DNA of 40,872 bases from NCBI GenBank assembly GCA_964369405.1, contig CAYJGB010000016.1:1-40872 (forward strand). The letters are read 5' to 3'. Shown here piece after piece: positions 16,480-25,618 of the stretch (the stretch's first letter is position 1; each line of letters begins with the position of its first letter). The DNA is from CAYJFG01 sp964369405. Its GTDB lineage: Bacteria > Bacillota > Clostridia > Oscillospirales > Acutalibacteraceae. Made by a program: the position numbers and the translations under genes. The notes beneath the pieces are model-generated. The model searched no databases, was not told the DNA's origin, and saw nothing but the letters and a program-made list of their open reading frames with translations.

Positions 16480-17838
16480 TCACTCTATTAAATGTAAATT
16501 TTCTTTAATTTCTTCTAGACTGAGCAGTAAATCAGATGTACTATCACTAGGTGTTTTTACTGCATATATCAAGTCTGTAGTTGCTTCCATCTCGATAAAA
16601 TCTTTTGTTCCCTCTTGCTCGTTCCAATCTTTTATAGAGAACACTTTTATTGTAAGTAATTCCTCACCTTTAAGCCCACTGTCGCCCATATATGTCCATT
16701 CATAAAACGTTAGAGAGCGTGAGTTAATATCTTGTCTTGCTGTAACTGTATCTTCCCATTTTTCTGGGATAGTAAAATAGTAACCGTCTGTTGAGCTTAC
16801 CACTGTTTGTATAATAGGGTTTAATTCTTGCTCATCGGTAAGTAAAGTGTTCCACTGAGTAAGCCCTACTGCCATATTTAGAGGCTCTTTGCCCTCAAGT
16901 GGCATTATTGAATACGTTGGTATATCTATAATACCATCATCATTTATATCTGTACAATAAGTTGTACCAATTCTAAATGTAGGATTTATTTCTAATTCAT
17001 CTTTTCCATCTACATTATATAGTGGGTTTTTCAAAGTGTTAGTAAAAGTATCCCAATATATTACTTGAGAAACAATTTCATTATTACTTCTAGTTCCATC
17101 AACAAAAACACCTTTTGTAGTATCATTAACACTACCGTTTTGAATTAAAGCATACTGTATAACGTTCTGATCCATATTTACTACTGAACGTACAAAAATT
17201 TTGTCTGATTCTTCATTATACTGCATTAAAGATGCATTTGCCTCAGCTACCTGAGCTCCAAGAGTCATAAGGAGCAAATTGTCTTTTTCCTCCCCTTCAA
17301 TATGCATAACTGCAAAATCATTATATTCTTTCTCAACATCTAACATTTTAACGCTGTTCTGTTCTAGAAAATATATAGACATATGATTTGCAAGAGGCAC
17401 AGCACTTAGATAGCTAACAACTACTTCGTTGATATCATCGCCATTTACATCTGCAAGCGCAATTTTGTCTATATCATTACTATAGCCTTCAAAATCACCT
17501 ATATCTGTCCATACTCCATCTATTTTCTTCATAAATAAAATATGAGTTGTTGTATTTTCTGCAGTAGGATTATAAAGTGCTATAGCTTCTTGTGTACCGT
17601 CATTGTCGATATCTTCCATTATAATGGCACTTCTGTAGTCGCCATCTTTTGGATACTTTAAAATATAATCTCCACCGGCACGAGTGTTTATAATACTCTC
17701 TATATATGCTTTTTCGCCAGTACCTTTTGGAGGTCTGAGTAAATCTGTGCTATCTAAACCTGAAAAAGAACAGCCAGATAAAACTGTTGATGCTAACACA
17801 GCAATTAAGATTGTAACAGCTACTATTCTAAATTTCAT
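16480..17838 (-). CDS. Lipoprotein with FG-GAP/VCBS-like calcium repeats
   Basis: 452 aa with a lipoprotein signal peptide (lipobox LSGC, Cys near residue 23). Three Asp-rich repeats resemble integrin-type FG-GAP loops: IMEDIDNDGTQEAIALYN, ALADVNGDDINEVVVSY and TDINDDGIIDIP, suggesting a calcium-stabilised beta-propeller outside the cell. It lies directly upstream of the response regulator and kinase in one transcription unit, so it may present a signal to, or be monitored by, that kinase (inference). RBS AAAGGAG. Confidence 0.85.
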   Translation of the reverse strand: MKFRIVAVTILIAVLASTVLSGCSFSGLDSTDLLRPPKGTGEKAYIESIINTRAGGDYILKYPKDGDYRSAIIMEDIDNDGTQEAIALYNPTAENTTTHILFMKKIDGVWTDIGDFEGYSNDIDKIALADVNGDDINEVVVSYLSAVPLANHMSIYFLEQNSVKMLDVEKEYNDFAVMHIEGEEKDNLLLMTLGAQVAEANASLMQYNEESDKIFVRSVVNMDQNVIQYALIQNGSVNDTTKGVFVDGTRSNNEIVSQVIYWDTFTNTLKNPLYNVDGKDELEINPTFRIGTTYCTDINDDGIIDIPTYSIMPLEGKEPLNMAVGLTQWNTLLTDEQELNPIIQTVVSSTDGYYFTIPEKWEDTVTARQDINSRSLTFYEWTYMGDSGLKGEELLTIKVFSIKDWNEQEGTKDFIEMEATTDLIYAVKTPSDSTSDLLLSLEEIKENLHLIE

Positions 17839-17862
17839 ACTGATTGTTCTCCTTTCAAAGTA

Positions 17863-18522
17863 TTATCCTTTATACACTACATTACAAGCATATATTTTTT
17901 TACCCATATCGGTAAACATTTGCTCATGCTCTGTAATTATGTTGTCGCTTAAATTTAAAGCGTGTAAATCTTCTGTACTAAAAGTAATTTCTAAGTTACT
18001 TTCTTTAAAATATATTAAACTATCTCTATATAGTTCTTCATCATCAGTTTTAAATCTAATTTCTCCGTTTTGAGATAATATTTTTTTATATAGTTCTAAC
18101 TGTCTTGTATGTGTAAGTCTTCTTTTTTTATGTTTTTCTCTTGACCATGGATTACAAAAGTTTATATAAATTCTATCTATTTTATCATCTTGACCAAAAA
18201 TTTGGTCTAATCTCTCGATATCCCAAGACATCATAAGAATATTTTCTACATCTCTATTATCTTCATCGAATTTTTTAACTATATTTCTTCTACCCACTGC
18301 TAAAACTTCGCTTTTAATATCTATAGCAATATAGTTAATATTAGGATTTCTAAAAGCAATTTCAGCCATAAAAGTGCCTTTACCACAACCAAGTTCTAAG
18401 TGCAAAGGTTGTTCTACTTTATAACTTTTTGCCCACTTACCTTTCATAGTAATAGGTTCGTCTATAAAAAACTTACATTCTGCAAGTTCAGGTCTAGCCC
18501 AAGGTTTTCTTCTCATTCGCAT
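17863..18522 (-). CDS. trmB: tRNA (guanine-N7-)-methyltransferase
   Basis: Makes m7G46 in tRNA. SAM-binding LELGCGKGTFMAEIAFRNP, YIAIDIKSEVLA and INFCNPWSREKHKKRRL (the substrate loop near the catalytic Asp) are typical, as is KTDDEELYRDSL. 219 aa, normal. Own promoter at 18566-18594; it probably heads the transcription unit that runs into the lipoprotein and two-component genes. Confidence 0.97.
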   Translation of the reverse strand: MRMRRKPWARPELAECKFFIDEPITMKGKWAKSYKVEQPLHLELGCGKGTFMAEIAFRNPNINYIAIDIKSEVLAVGRRNIVKKFDEDNRDVENILMMSWDIERLDQIFGQDDKIDRIYINFCNPWSREKHKKRRLTHTRQLELYKKILSQNGEIRFKTDDEELYRDSLIYFKESNLEITFSTEDLHALNLSDNIITEHEQMFTDMGKKIYACNVVYKG

Positions 18523-18565
18523 AAAATCACCACGTAATAACTCCTATTTTACATTTTATCACTTA

Positions 18566-18594
18566 ATTATAACAAACTTAACTTGCATTTGCAA
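18566..18594 (-). promoter_or_regulatory. trmB promoter
   Basis: Minus strand TTGCAA (18589-18594), 17-bp spacer, TATAAT (18566-18571), about 44 bases before the start codon. Confidence 0.75.
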
Positions 18595-18667
18595 TTGATT
18601 TTGATATAAAGTTTGATTTAACGAAAAAGTTCACCACTTTTTCCTTACACTTTAAACGTGACAACAC

Positions 18668-18696
18668 AAAAAATCGGGAGCATATGTAATGCTCCC
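18668..18696 (-). terminator. Terminator after the c-di-GMP gene
   Basis: GGGAGCAT and ATGCTCCC form a perfect 8-bp stem with a 5-nt loop (18676-18696); on the minus strand it is followed by GATTTTTTG. It ends the transcript of the 1466-codon gene. A second stem (GAAAAAGT/ACTTTTTC, 18623-18643) lies further on without a T-run. Confidence 0.85.
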
Positions 18697-18749
18697 AACA
18701 AAAATTTGGTAATATTAAAATTAGTGCGACTGCCCTTTTAGCATATTTA

Positions 18750-21700
18750 TTACTCTTTTTGACCCTTAATATATTTCTTGGTAAAATCTTCTATTGGCAT
18801 CGGTTTATCAAAGAAATAACCTTGTCCTTTATTACAATTCATCTCCTTAAGAATTTGATATTGCTCGTAATGTTCAATTCCCTCTGCTACTGATACCAAT
18901 GTTGTCAATTCGTCACATAAATTCAATGCTGATTTAATTATTTTTCTTGATTTTTCGTCATTGTGCAGATTATTAATCAAACTCATATCTAATTTTAATT
19001 CATCAAAATTAGACACCATTAGTGATGATAAATTAGAGTAACCACTGCCAAAGTCATCTAAAGATACACTAAATCCACATGTTGAAAATTGGTCTATAAT
19101 ATCTGCAAGCACATCATCACCAACACCATTTATTGTTTCTGTAATCTCTACCACAATTTGAGATTTATCTATTGCATATTTACTAGCTATATTGCAGAAC
19201 TTTTGAACAATATTTTCTTCTGTAACAGTTATCCTAGAGCAATTTACAGAAACTCTAATATCTTTGTTAACGCCTATTTTTTTCCATTCTTCTAATTGAA
19301 TACATACTGTTTCGAGCACAAATAAATCAATTTTAGATATTATACCTTCTTTTTCATAAAACGGTATAAAAGAGATTGGTGGTTGAACAAAACCATCTGC
19401 TCCTTTTCTTCTTATAAGTGCCTCAGCTCCACTAAACTCTCCAGTTTTGATGTCAATTTGTGGTTGAAGATATACTAAAAACTTACCGCTTGCTATCTCT
19501 TTGTCTAAGTTTGCTGAAAGTATTTTAGAATATTTTTCTCCTGTTTCCATGTTATGTGTTTCTTCAGTACTATAATTTTTATTCCATGTGTAACCTATAG
19601 TTGTTTTAAAATCTTCTTTACTTAGAATGTCTTTTAACTCTTTTATCTTATTTTCAAATAATTGTTCATCTATGTTTTTGCATAAGACTACAAATTCATC
19701 TCCACCAACCCTAAAAATATCTTCTACAAATATATTTTTTAAGGTATTAGCTAGTTTTATAATCACATTATCTCCATATTGTGTACCATTAACCTCGTTT
19801 ATAGACGACAGTCCTTTTATATCTATATAAGCAACACCTAAAGATTTTACATAGTATCTATCAATTCTTTTAAGAATTTTTCTATAACTATGTCGGTTTT
19901 TAACTCCTGTTAAAGTATCGAAATAACTCAATTTTCCAAGCTCAGAAAGAAGTTCAGTTTCGTCTAAAAAGTTTGATATAAATTTAGACACAGAACGAAG
20001 TATAACAGTTTTCTTAAGATTTTGTTTTGGATTATCTACACCAATAAAACCAGTTGCCACTCCGTCCATATCTTTAATAGGAGCTGTTACAAGTGAATTT
20101 ATTCCTTGTGACGAAATTATTTCATACTCTGGAGATTCTGGAGTTAAGTCTTGACTCACTGAGTCTATATAAAACTCTCCTACTGTCTCGTATTTATCGA
20201 ACCAAGACTGAATAGCATCTTTAGGAACTTGTTGTAAATTATCTATTTGAGGTATTACACCTTCTGCACACCACTCAAATGTATTTGTTACAGTTTTTCC
20301 ATCCTCATCTACATCAAATATATAACATCTTTCAGCCTCATGAAAACCTGCTACTATTCCTAAAAGTTTATAAATAGAAGTTTGTGGGTCTTCTCCTGAA
20401 TGAAGAGTTTCTATACAATTAATCAAGAGTCTTTCTTCTTCAAGTTTTTCCTTTAACTCGTTTTCTAGCTCAATTAACTTAGTTATATCGGTAGCTATTT
20501 CAAGTCTTAGTGTTTCACCCTCAGTTTTTACTAATTTATCTTTTAACAAGTAAGTTTTATTAAAAACTGGATTAGTATATGTCCACTCATAATAATTATC
20601 ATAATTCAAGAGATGGTTAGTACAAAACTCACAAGGTGCGTCTTTTCCTTGTAAGAGTTTATAACATTTTTTACCTTTCCATTGACTCTCTTCTGTAGCA
20701 CCAACTAGGTTAAGACCTTCTTTATTTAAGTAATATAACTCATAATTTTCAATGTCACTCATATATACTATATCGTTTGCATGGTCTGCTACATAAGCAG
20801 AAATTTTATTATATTCTACTATTTCTTTTACTTCTTCTCTTAAATGCTCGCCTTGTCTTATTATTGATATAACTTTTGCTATATATTGTAAGCTATTTAT
20901 TTCTTTTTCGCTCCACACACGTCCTTTAGTGCAATCGTCCAGCCCTAAAATAAAGTTTACATTGTTATCTTTTCTAATTTGAGCGTGTAAAAAAGATTTA
21001 ATATTTTGTTTAGCCATAACTTCATAGGCTGCATCAGTTTTAAACAGTGTTTGCATATCGTTAGAGTAAACTATTCCACCTTGAGCCGCATCAAATAAAT
21101 CTTTAAATAAAGATTTTGGCATTTTTTGCAGGTTATTAATCTCTTTAGATATACCATTATTGCACCATTCAAAAGTATTATTATAAGTTTCTCCATTGTC
21201 TGGTGTCTCAAAAATAAAACATCTGTCGGCATTATATTTTTGACACACATATCTAAGTGCTTGATTAACAGATAATGCATCTCCACTTCTCTCATATAAA
21301 ATATCAAATGTTGCAGAAATTAAATCATAATCAAAGAACGAACCAGCTATTCTGTTTGCATTTTCTAGCTTTGTAAGGTTTCGCATAGTACCATCTACTA
21401 ATGTTTCATCATAGAAAACAAATTGATTTTTCCCTTGCAACTTTGCTTGATAAAGTGCTTTATCAGCAGATTTATATATTTCGTTGTAAGAGTCACCAGC
21501 TGTTGGATACATAGCAATTCCAACACTGCCCGAAATAGAATAGTCTTTATAATCACCTGAATACGTTTTCTTAAACGCATCTACTATAGTTTGAGCTTTT
21601 TTCTCTAACATTTGCACATTACTTATATTCTCTAAGAAAACTATAAATTCGTCGCCACCAATTCTAGCAACAATATCATGTGACCTAAATGAATTTTTTA

Positions 21701-23150
21701 AATTTTTAGATACTTCTTTTAAAACTTCATCTCCAAAAAAATGACCTAAATTATCATTTATAGCTTTGAAATTATCTATGTCTACTATGAAAAGAGCGTG
21801 ATTTTGTTCTTTGTTTTCCATTATTTTTTCAGTTATAATATTTTCAGCACTGATTTTATTATAACAACCTGTTAATAAATCTACTTTCGCACGTTCTTCT
21901 AATATTTTTTGGTCGTGTATATCTAGCCCTTTGCCTACTACAAATATAGGGTTAGAGTCTATATCACGTATAGTTTTATATACTAAACGATAATATCTAA
22001 AAGTATCATCTTTTTGTTTATATCTTATATCTATTGGCTCATATATACCTTTTAACATATTTTTAGTTAATTTTCTATATAACTCAACGTCATCTGGATG
22101 TATATGCCCTGATTTTAAAGTCACTCCAAAGTCAACAGATATTCCATTTTTATAACCATTTCCAGTTACACTTCTGCCATAATATTGTATAACTGATGTT
22201 CTAGTGTCTAGCGCAAAAAACCAATCACTAGAAAGTTCTGCTATAACATTGAGTAAAGTTTTGTCTGAAACTTTATTGAAGAAATAATTTTCGTATTGAT
22301 TATCTACTGCATCTCCAATAAACTCATGTCTTAAATCTCTAGTAAATCCTGCTACAACCTCTTCGTCATTTATTTTAATCTTACACAACGTTATTTCAGC
22401 AGGTATTTCCTCACCTTTTAAATTACAATGTAACCAACTAAATTTACTATAACCAGTAGCAAAAGCTTTTGTTATTTGCTTAGCAGCCAGTTCACTACTT
22501 AATTTCCCATTTGGTTGGTATTCTGGCGATAATTTAAAAAATTCATTTAAATATTGTTCTTCATTTTCAAGGCTAAAAAGTTCAACTGCTTTTTTATTAC
22601 ATAGTATGTTTTCGTAATTTTTATTCCATAAATTCAAGCATAAAGGATTAGCATCAATTACAGCTTTTAACATACCAACGATTTTAATATCTTTTTCTGT
22701 TGCATGTGTATAAACACCCATATCTTGCAAAAGTACTAAAATATATTGATTTTCTTTAGGTTTATTAGCGTTTGTCAAAATTAAAGTAACTCTTAGTTTT
22801 ATTAATTCTTCATTAGAATTATAATGAGTCCATTCAGTTTCGTAATATCCTTTGTCAAAAGCTTCATCAATCATAAATTTAAATTTTTCTGCAGATGATT
22901 TCCCATCTAATTGAAACTGTGGAGAACGTCTCATTAAATTAGTTTTTAATTGTGACACCTCAGTAAATCCATATAACTCTAGTGTTTTGCTATTACTCAT
23001 AACTACTTCATAATTTTTGTCAAAAAACAATATACAAGCAGAAATACTGCTTAATAAAACGTTATTTAAGCTATTCATTTCTTCAATGTTTTCTTCTATA
23101 AATTTTCTCATTAATTCATCTTGGGTTGAATAAAATATTTTTCCTTTCAT
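18750..23150 (-). CDS. Multidomain c-di-GMP enzyme: PAS-PAS-PAS-GGDEF-GAF-PAS-GAF-GGDEF-EAL
   Basis: 1466 aa, no signal peptide or membrane helix, so cytosolic. Approximate order: PAS (25-150), PAS (165-285), PAS (305-425), GGDEF (425-590; RIGGDEF, motif 498-502), GAF-like (610-775), PAS (785-900), coiled coil (895-915), GAF-like (920-1070), GGDEF (1075-1200; RVGGDEF, 1149-1153), EAL (1220-1460; EALIR 1243-1247). The EAL domain keeps VEITET, SLDDFGSGYSNL and VAEGIE, so phosphodiesterase activity is plausible. Both GGDEF motifs are intact; the second retains less of the substrate-binding region (AYIDIKGLSSINEVNGTQYGD) and may be regulatory. The fourth PAS has Cys829, Cys840 and Cys843 (CYKLLQG...PCEFC), a possible redox or metal site. 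RBS AAGGAG. Confidence 0.95.
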   Translation of the reverse strand: MKGKIFYSTQDELMRKFIEENIEEMNSLNNVLLSSISACILFFDKNYEVVMSNSKTLELYGFTEVSQLKTNLMRRSPQFQLDGKSSAEKFKFMIDEAFDKGYYETEWTHYNSNEELIKLRVTLILTNANKPKENQYILVLLQDMGVYTHATEKDIKIVGMLKAVIDANPLCLNLWNKNYENILCNKKAVELFSLENEEQYLNEFFKLSPEYQPNGKLSSELAAKQITKAFATGYSKFSWLHCNLKGEEIPAEITLCKIKINDEEVVAGFTRDLRHEFIGDAVDNQYENYFFNKVSDKTLLNVIAELSSDWFFALDTRTSVIQYYGRSVTGNGYKNGISVDFGVTLKSGHIHPDDVELYRKLTKNMLKGIYEPIDIRYKQKDDTFRYYRLVYKTIRDIDSNPIFVVGKGLDIHDQKILEERAKVDLLTGCYNKISAENIITEKIMENKEQNHALFIVDIDNFKAINDNLGHFFGDEVLKEVSKNLKNSFRSHDIVARIGGDEFIVFLENISNVQMLEKKAQTIVDAFKKTYSGDYKDYSISGSVGIAMYPTAGDSYNEIYKSADKALYQAKLQGKNQFVFYDETLVDGTMRNLTKLENANRIAGSFFDYDLISATFDILYERSGDALSVNQALRYVCQKYNADRCFIFETPDNGETYNNTFEWCNNGISKEINNLQKMPKSLFKDLFDAAQGGIVYSNDMQTLFKTDAAYEVMAKQNIKSFLHAQIRKDNNVNFILGLDDCTKGRVWSEKEINSLQYIAKVISIIRQGEHLREEVKEIVEYNKISAYVADHANDIVYMSDIENYELYYLNKEGLNLVGATEESQWKGKKCYKLLQGKDAPCEFCTNHLLNYDNYYEWTYTNPVFNKTYLLKDKLVKTEGETLRLEIATDITKLIELENELKEKLEEERLLINCIETLHSGEDPQTSIYKLLGIVAGFHEAERCYIFDVDEDGKTVTNTFEWCAEGVIPQIDNLQQVPKDAIQSWFDKYETVGEFYIDSVSQDLTPESPEYEIISSQGINSLVTAPIKDMDGVATGFIGVDNPKQNLKKTVILRSVSKFISNFLDETELLSELGKLSYFDTLTGVKNRHSYRKILKRIDRYYVKSLGVAYIDIKGLSSINEVNGTQYGDNVIIKLANTLKNIFVEDIFRVGGDEFVVLCKNIDEQLFENKIKELKDILSKEDFKTTIGYTWNKNYSTEETHNMETGEKYSKILSANLDKEIASGKFLVYLQPQIDIKTGEFSGAEALIRRKGADGFVQPPISFIPFYEKEGIISKIDLFVLETVCIQLEEWKKIGVNKDIRVSVNCSRITVTEENIVQKFCNIASKYAIDKSQIVVEITETINGVGDDVLADIIDQFSTCGFSVSLDDFGSGYSNLSSLMVSNFDELKLDMSLINNLHNDEKSRKIIKSALNLCDELTTLVSVAEGIEHYEQYQILKEMNCNKGQGYFFDKPMPIEDFTKKYIKGQKE

Positions 23151-23195
23151 AGCTACTCTCCTTTTAATGGAATTTTTCTTTAAATATAATTACTC

Positions 23196-23864
23196 TCAAT
23201 ATTTTATTGCTACTTCGCCTTGATTTTTATAAATACTATTTTCAGGAATAAATCCACGCACCATAGATAACGGGTAAACATTACTGTTTTTGCCTATTAC
23301 AGTACCAGGATTTAAAACACTGTTACAACCTATTTCAACTTCATCTCCAACCATAGCACCAAATTTTTTACGTCCAGAGTTGAGCTTTTGACCATCTACA
23401 TTTACAAACACTTCGCTTTTATCTGCTTTTAAGTTAGATGTTATTGACCCTGCTCCCATATGAGATTTATATCCTAAAATTGAATCCCCAACATAATTGT
23501 AATGTGGCACTTGTACATTATCAAAAAGCAAAGAGCCTTTAATCTCTGTGGAGTTTCCAACAACACAATTTTTACCAACTAAAACATTCCCTCTAATAAA
23601 CGCACAATGTCTTATTTCTGTGTTTTCGCATACGATAAGTGGTCCTGTTAAACTAGCAGTTTTTGCAACTGTAGCTGTTTTATGAATCCATATATCATCA
23701 CTTATTTTGTCGTATTCATTTAAATCCAGTGTTTGTCCCATTTTTACAATAAACTGAGATAATTGAGATAACACTTCCCATGGGTACTCTTTACCCTCAA
23801 ACAATTCTTTAGCTATAGTTTTTTCTAAGTTATATAATTCCTTAATTTTTAACACTTTAAACAT
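23196..23864 (-). CDS. Left-handed beta-helix (hexapeptide) protein, GlmU C-domain-like
   Basis: 222 aa. Residues about 60-215 are hexapeptide repeats (IWIHKTATVAKTASLTGPLIV, FIRGNVLVGKNCVVGNSTEIKGSLL, HMGAGSITSNLKADKS, FGAMVGDEVEIGCNSVLNPG). The pattern of HYNYVGDSILGYKSHMGAGSITSN resembles the acetyltransferase domain of GlmU, but there is no uridylyltransferase half, so nucleotide-sugar acyltransferase is a guess. ATG at 23864 chosen (AGAGGT eight bases upstream) over an in-frame ATG at 23885. Fourth of five leftward genes 25397-18750. Confidence 0.85.
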   Translation of the reverse strand: MFKVLKIKELYNLEKTIAKELFEGKEYPWEVLSQLSQFIVKMGQTLDLNEYDKISDDIWIHKTATVAKTASLTGPLIVCENTEIRHCAFIRGNVLVGKNCVVGNSTEIKGSLLFDNVQVPHYNYVGDSILGYKSHMGAGSITSNLKADKSEVFVNVDGQKLNSGRKKFGAMVGDEVEIGCNSVLNPGTVIGKNSNVYPLSMVRGFIPENSIYKNQGEVAIKY

Positions 23865-23912
23865 AATTTTTACCTCTTTCTCCATATATGTAAATTTATT
23901 TGTTTTCTTTAT

Positions 23913-24149
23913 TTATTCTTCGTATTCAAAAAAACCGATAGAGCCATCAGACAGCATACCACTGACGAACAATAAATCTCTATCGCCGACGGTTATTTTA
24001 TGTACTGATAAACTTCTTGCTTTTTTATTAGTAGGGTCCATAACAATTACACATCTACCTTCTAAAACCCACTCATATTTATAAACATTAATACCTTTAA
24101 TAATGAATTTTTGAGTAGTAGTTTTTCCTAAATACTTATATTTTTTCAT
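23913..24149 (-). CDS. Small protein of unknown function
   Basis: 78 aa, not recognised. It is rich in predicted beta strands (KYKYLGKTTTQKFIIKG, YKYEWVLEGRCVIVMDP, DRDLLFVSGML) and ends acidic (FFEYEE). No signal peptide or membrane span. ATG at 24149 has GAAGG seven bases upstream and lies two bases after the PAP2 stop, so it is cotranslated with the phosphatase. An in-frame TTG lies at 24155. Confidence 0.7.
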   Translation of the reverse strand: MKKYKYLGKTTTQKFIIKGINVYKYEWVLEGRCVIVMDPTNKKARSLSVHKITVGDRDLLFVSGMLSDGSIGFFEYEE

Positions 24150-24151
24150 AA

Positions 24152-24682
24152 TCAAGCCTTCTTTTTTTCATATTTAATATATATTTTATTTACTATAAAA
24201 TAAGCAAGCGTTGCACAAATAAGACCTAGAGCAGCCCCAGCTAATACATCTGTAGGATAATGCACATAATTGTAAAGTCTTGAAAAAGCTATTAATATAG
24301 CTAGTAAAATTGCTAGTATGCCCCATTTTTTATTAGCGATAAACATTATAGTTGCCGCTGCTACAGAAGAGCAAGTATGTCCTGATGGGAACGAGTAACT
24401 ATGTGGAATATCTACAATCATATTTTCTATAGGATAAGCTACACATGGCCTTTCTCTGCATATTATGTTTTTAAGAGCTAATTCACCTATTAAAAGCCCT
24501 AAAAGCATTGCAACAATTGCCATTATTCCAAACTTTCTGTATTTTTTAGTACATATCATAACTAAGGATATAACTATCCAAACTACTCCACCTTCGCCAA
24601 TTAAGCTAAATATAGGCATTAAAAAATCTAAAAAAGGATTTCTTATATATTCTTGTATAAAATTAAGTATTGCTAAATCCAT
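24152..24682 (-). CDS. PAP2-family membrane phosphatase (undecaprenyl-diphosphatase-like)
   Basis: 176 aa with about five to six membrane segments. The three PAP2 motifs are present: KNIICRERPC (K-x6-R-P), PSGHTCSS, and SRLYNYVHYPTDV (S-R-x5-H-x3-D). The family includes BcrC-type undecaprenyl pyrophosphatases that recycle the cell wall carrier and lipid phosphatases. The start is ATG at 24682 with GGAG five bases upstream; the in-frame TTG at 24697 is rejected. Confidence 0.9.
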   Translation of the reverse strand: MDLAILNFIQEYIRNPFLDFLMPIFSLIGEGGVVWIVISLVMICTKKYRKFGIMAIVAMLLGLLIGELALKNIICRERPCVAYPIENMIVDIPHSYSFPSGHTCSSVAAATIMFIANKKWGILAILLAILIAFSRLYNYVHYPTDVLAGAALGLICATLAYFIVNKIYIKYEKKKA

Positions 24683-24704
24683 ATTATCTCCATTCAATTA
24701 TTTT

Positions 24705-25397
24705 TTACTTCTTATTTTCTTTATATTCACCATATTCTGTAAAATAAAAACTAAAATATATTCTTTTTGTTATTTCGTCATAGTTTTCTATATCATTTTT
24801 TATTGTGATTATTAAGTTGAGTATCTCTTTTCCACTTTTTTTAAGCACACTTAGTCGGTTTACTACTGGCATATTTTCTATATTTTCTGTAACTAGTGAT
24901 GCATACGCTTCATTTACTACTAGTTCCTTATATTTTCTGCCTGTAATTTTCGCTCCGGCTTTTTGCCTTTTTTTAAGTTCTTGTGCTGTTAGTTTTTTAG
25001 GTAGTTTTACCCTTGCTATCTCTATAGTTACTGGAGATTTTCTAAAATCGTCTTTGCAGTCAGCCGAAAAAACAATTAGCTCTCTGCCCATATAATCACT
25101 TTGACTAACAAACGCTGATGGTGCGTTAAACACATAGTCTTTACCTATTATTTGAAAACCTGCCCCAAAATTTAAGTAGCCTTTTTTTTGTGTTGTCGGA
25201 AGTTCAATTTTTTCTGCTATTTTTTTAAGTTCTTCACCCATATTATTACTAGCGTTTCTAATCTCTAGCACAACATCTTCATTGCTACTATATCCAGCTG
25301 CATACATTTCACTATATCCACCAGTTGTATGCTTTTTAATGTTGTCTTTGTTCCCCTCATCGCTACTCGGGTTTAAATTTTCTTCGTTTATATTCAA
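24705..25397 (-). CDS. Protein of unknown function
   Basis: 230 aa, not recognised. Residues 1-40 are polar and probably disordered; residues 60-220 look globular alpha/beta (GYLNFGAGFQIIGKDYVFNAPSAF, MGRELIVFSADC) with a Lys-rich helix (KKLTAQELKKRQKAGAKITGRKYKEL). No signal or membrane span. The start is TTG at 25397, seven bases after AGGAGG. It heads the unit running into the PAP2, small protein, beta-helix and GGDEF/EAL genes and is divergent from murC. Confidence 0.75.
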   Translation of the reverse strand: MNINEENLNPSSDEGNKDNIKKHTTGGYSEMYAAGYSSNEDVVLEIRNASNNMGEELKKIAEKIELPTTQKKGYLNFGAGFQIIGKDYVFNAPSAFVSQSDYMGRELIVFSADCKDDFRKSPVTIEIARVKLPKKLTAQELKKRQKAGAKITGRKYKELVVNEAYASLVTENIENMPVVNRLSVLKKSGKEILNLIITIKNDIENYDEITKRIYFSFYFTEYGEYKENKK

Positions 25398-25422
25398 TTT
25401 AAGCCCTCCTTATATATATTAT

Positions 25423-25451
25423 ATAATACAACAAAAATCCAATTCTTGCAA
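25423..25451 (-). promoter_or_regulatory. Promoter of the 25397-leftward unit
   Basis: Minus strand TTGCAA (25446-25451), 17-bp spacer, TATTAT (25423-25428), about 25 bases before the TTG start. Confidence 0.65.
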
Positions 25452-25572
25452 TTGATTTATATATATTTGTATGTATATTTTTTAAAAAATTATATATTTT
25501 GTTCACTTATTTATATTTATGCAATTTTTTCTTTAAAATGCTTATAAAGATTTATTTTTTCACTAAAAAGTT

Positions 25573-25578
25573 ATATAA
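25573..25578 (+). promoter_or_regulatory. Putative -10 of murC
   Basis: TATAAT on plus about 40 bases before the TTG start, with a weak -35 (TTTATT at 17 bp). Confidence 0.4.
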
Positions 25579-25618
25579 TAATTATCTATGCTATTTTTAT
25601 TTGAATGGGAGTGTTACT

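Noticed and set aside
17684..18073. 129-codon plus-strand open frame crossing two genes
   Set aside because: Antisense of the lipoprotein and trmB ends; no ribosome binding site.
18623..18643. Hairpin GAAAAAGT/ACTTTTTC upstream of trmB as a terminator
   Set aside because: No T-run follows on either strand; the better terminator is at 18668-18696.
23151..23195. c-di-GMP riboswitch ahead of the GGDEF/EAL gene
   Set aside because: The gap is only 45 bp and contains none of the GEMM conserved blocks.
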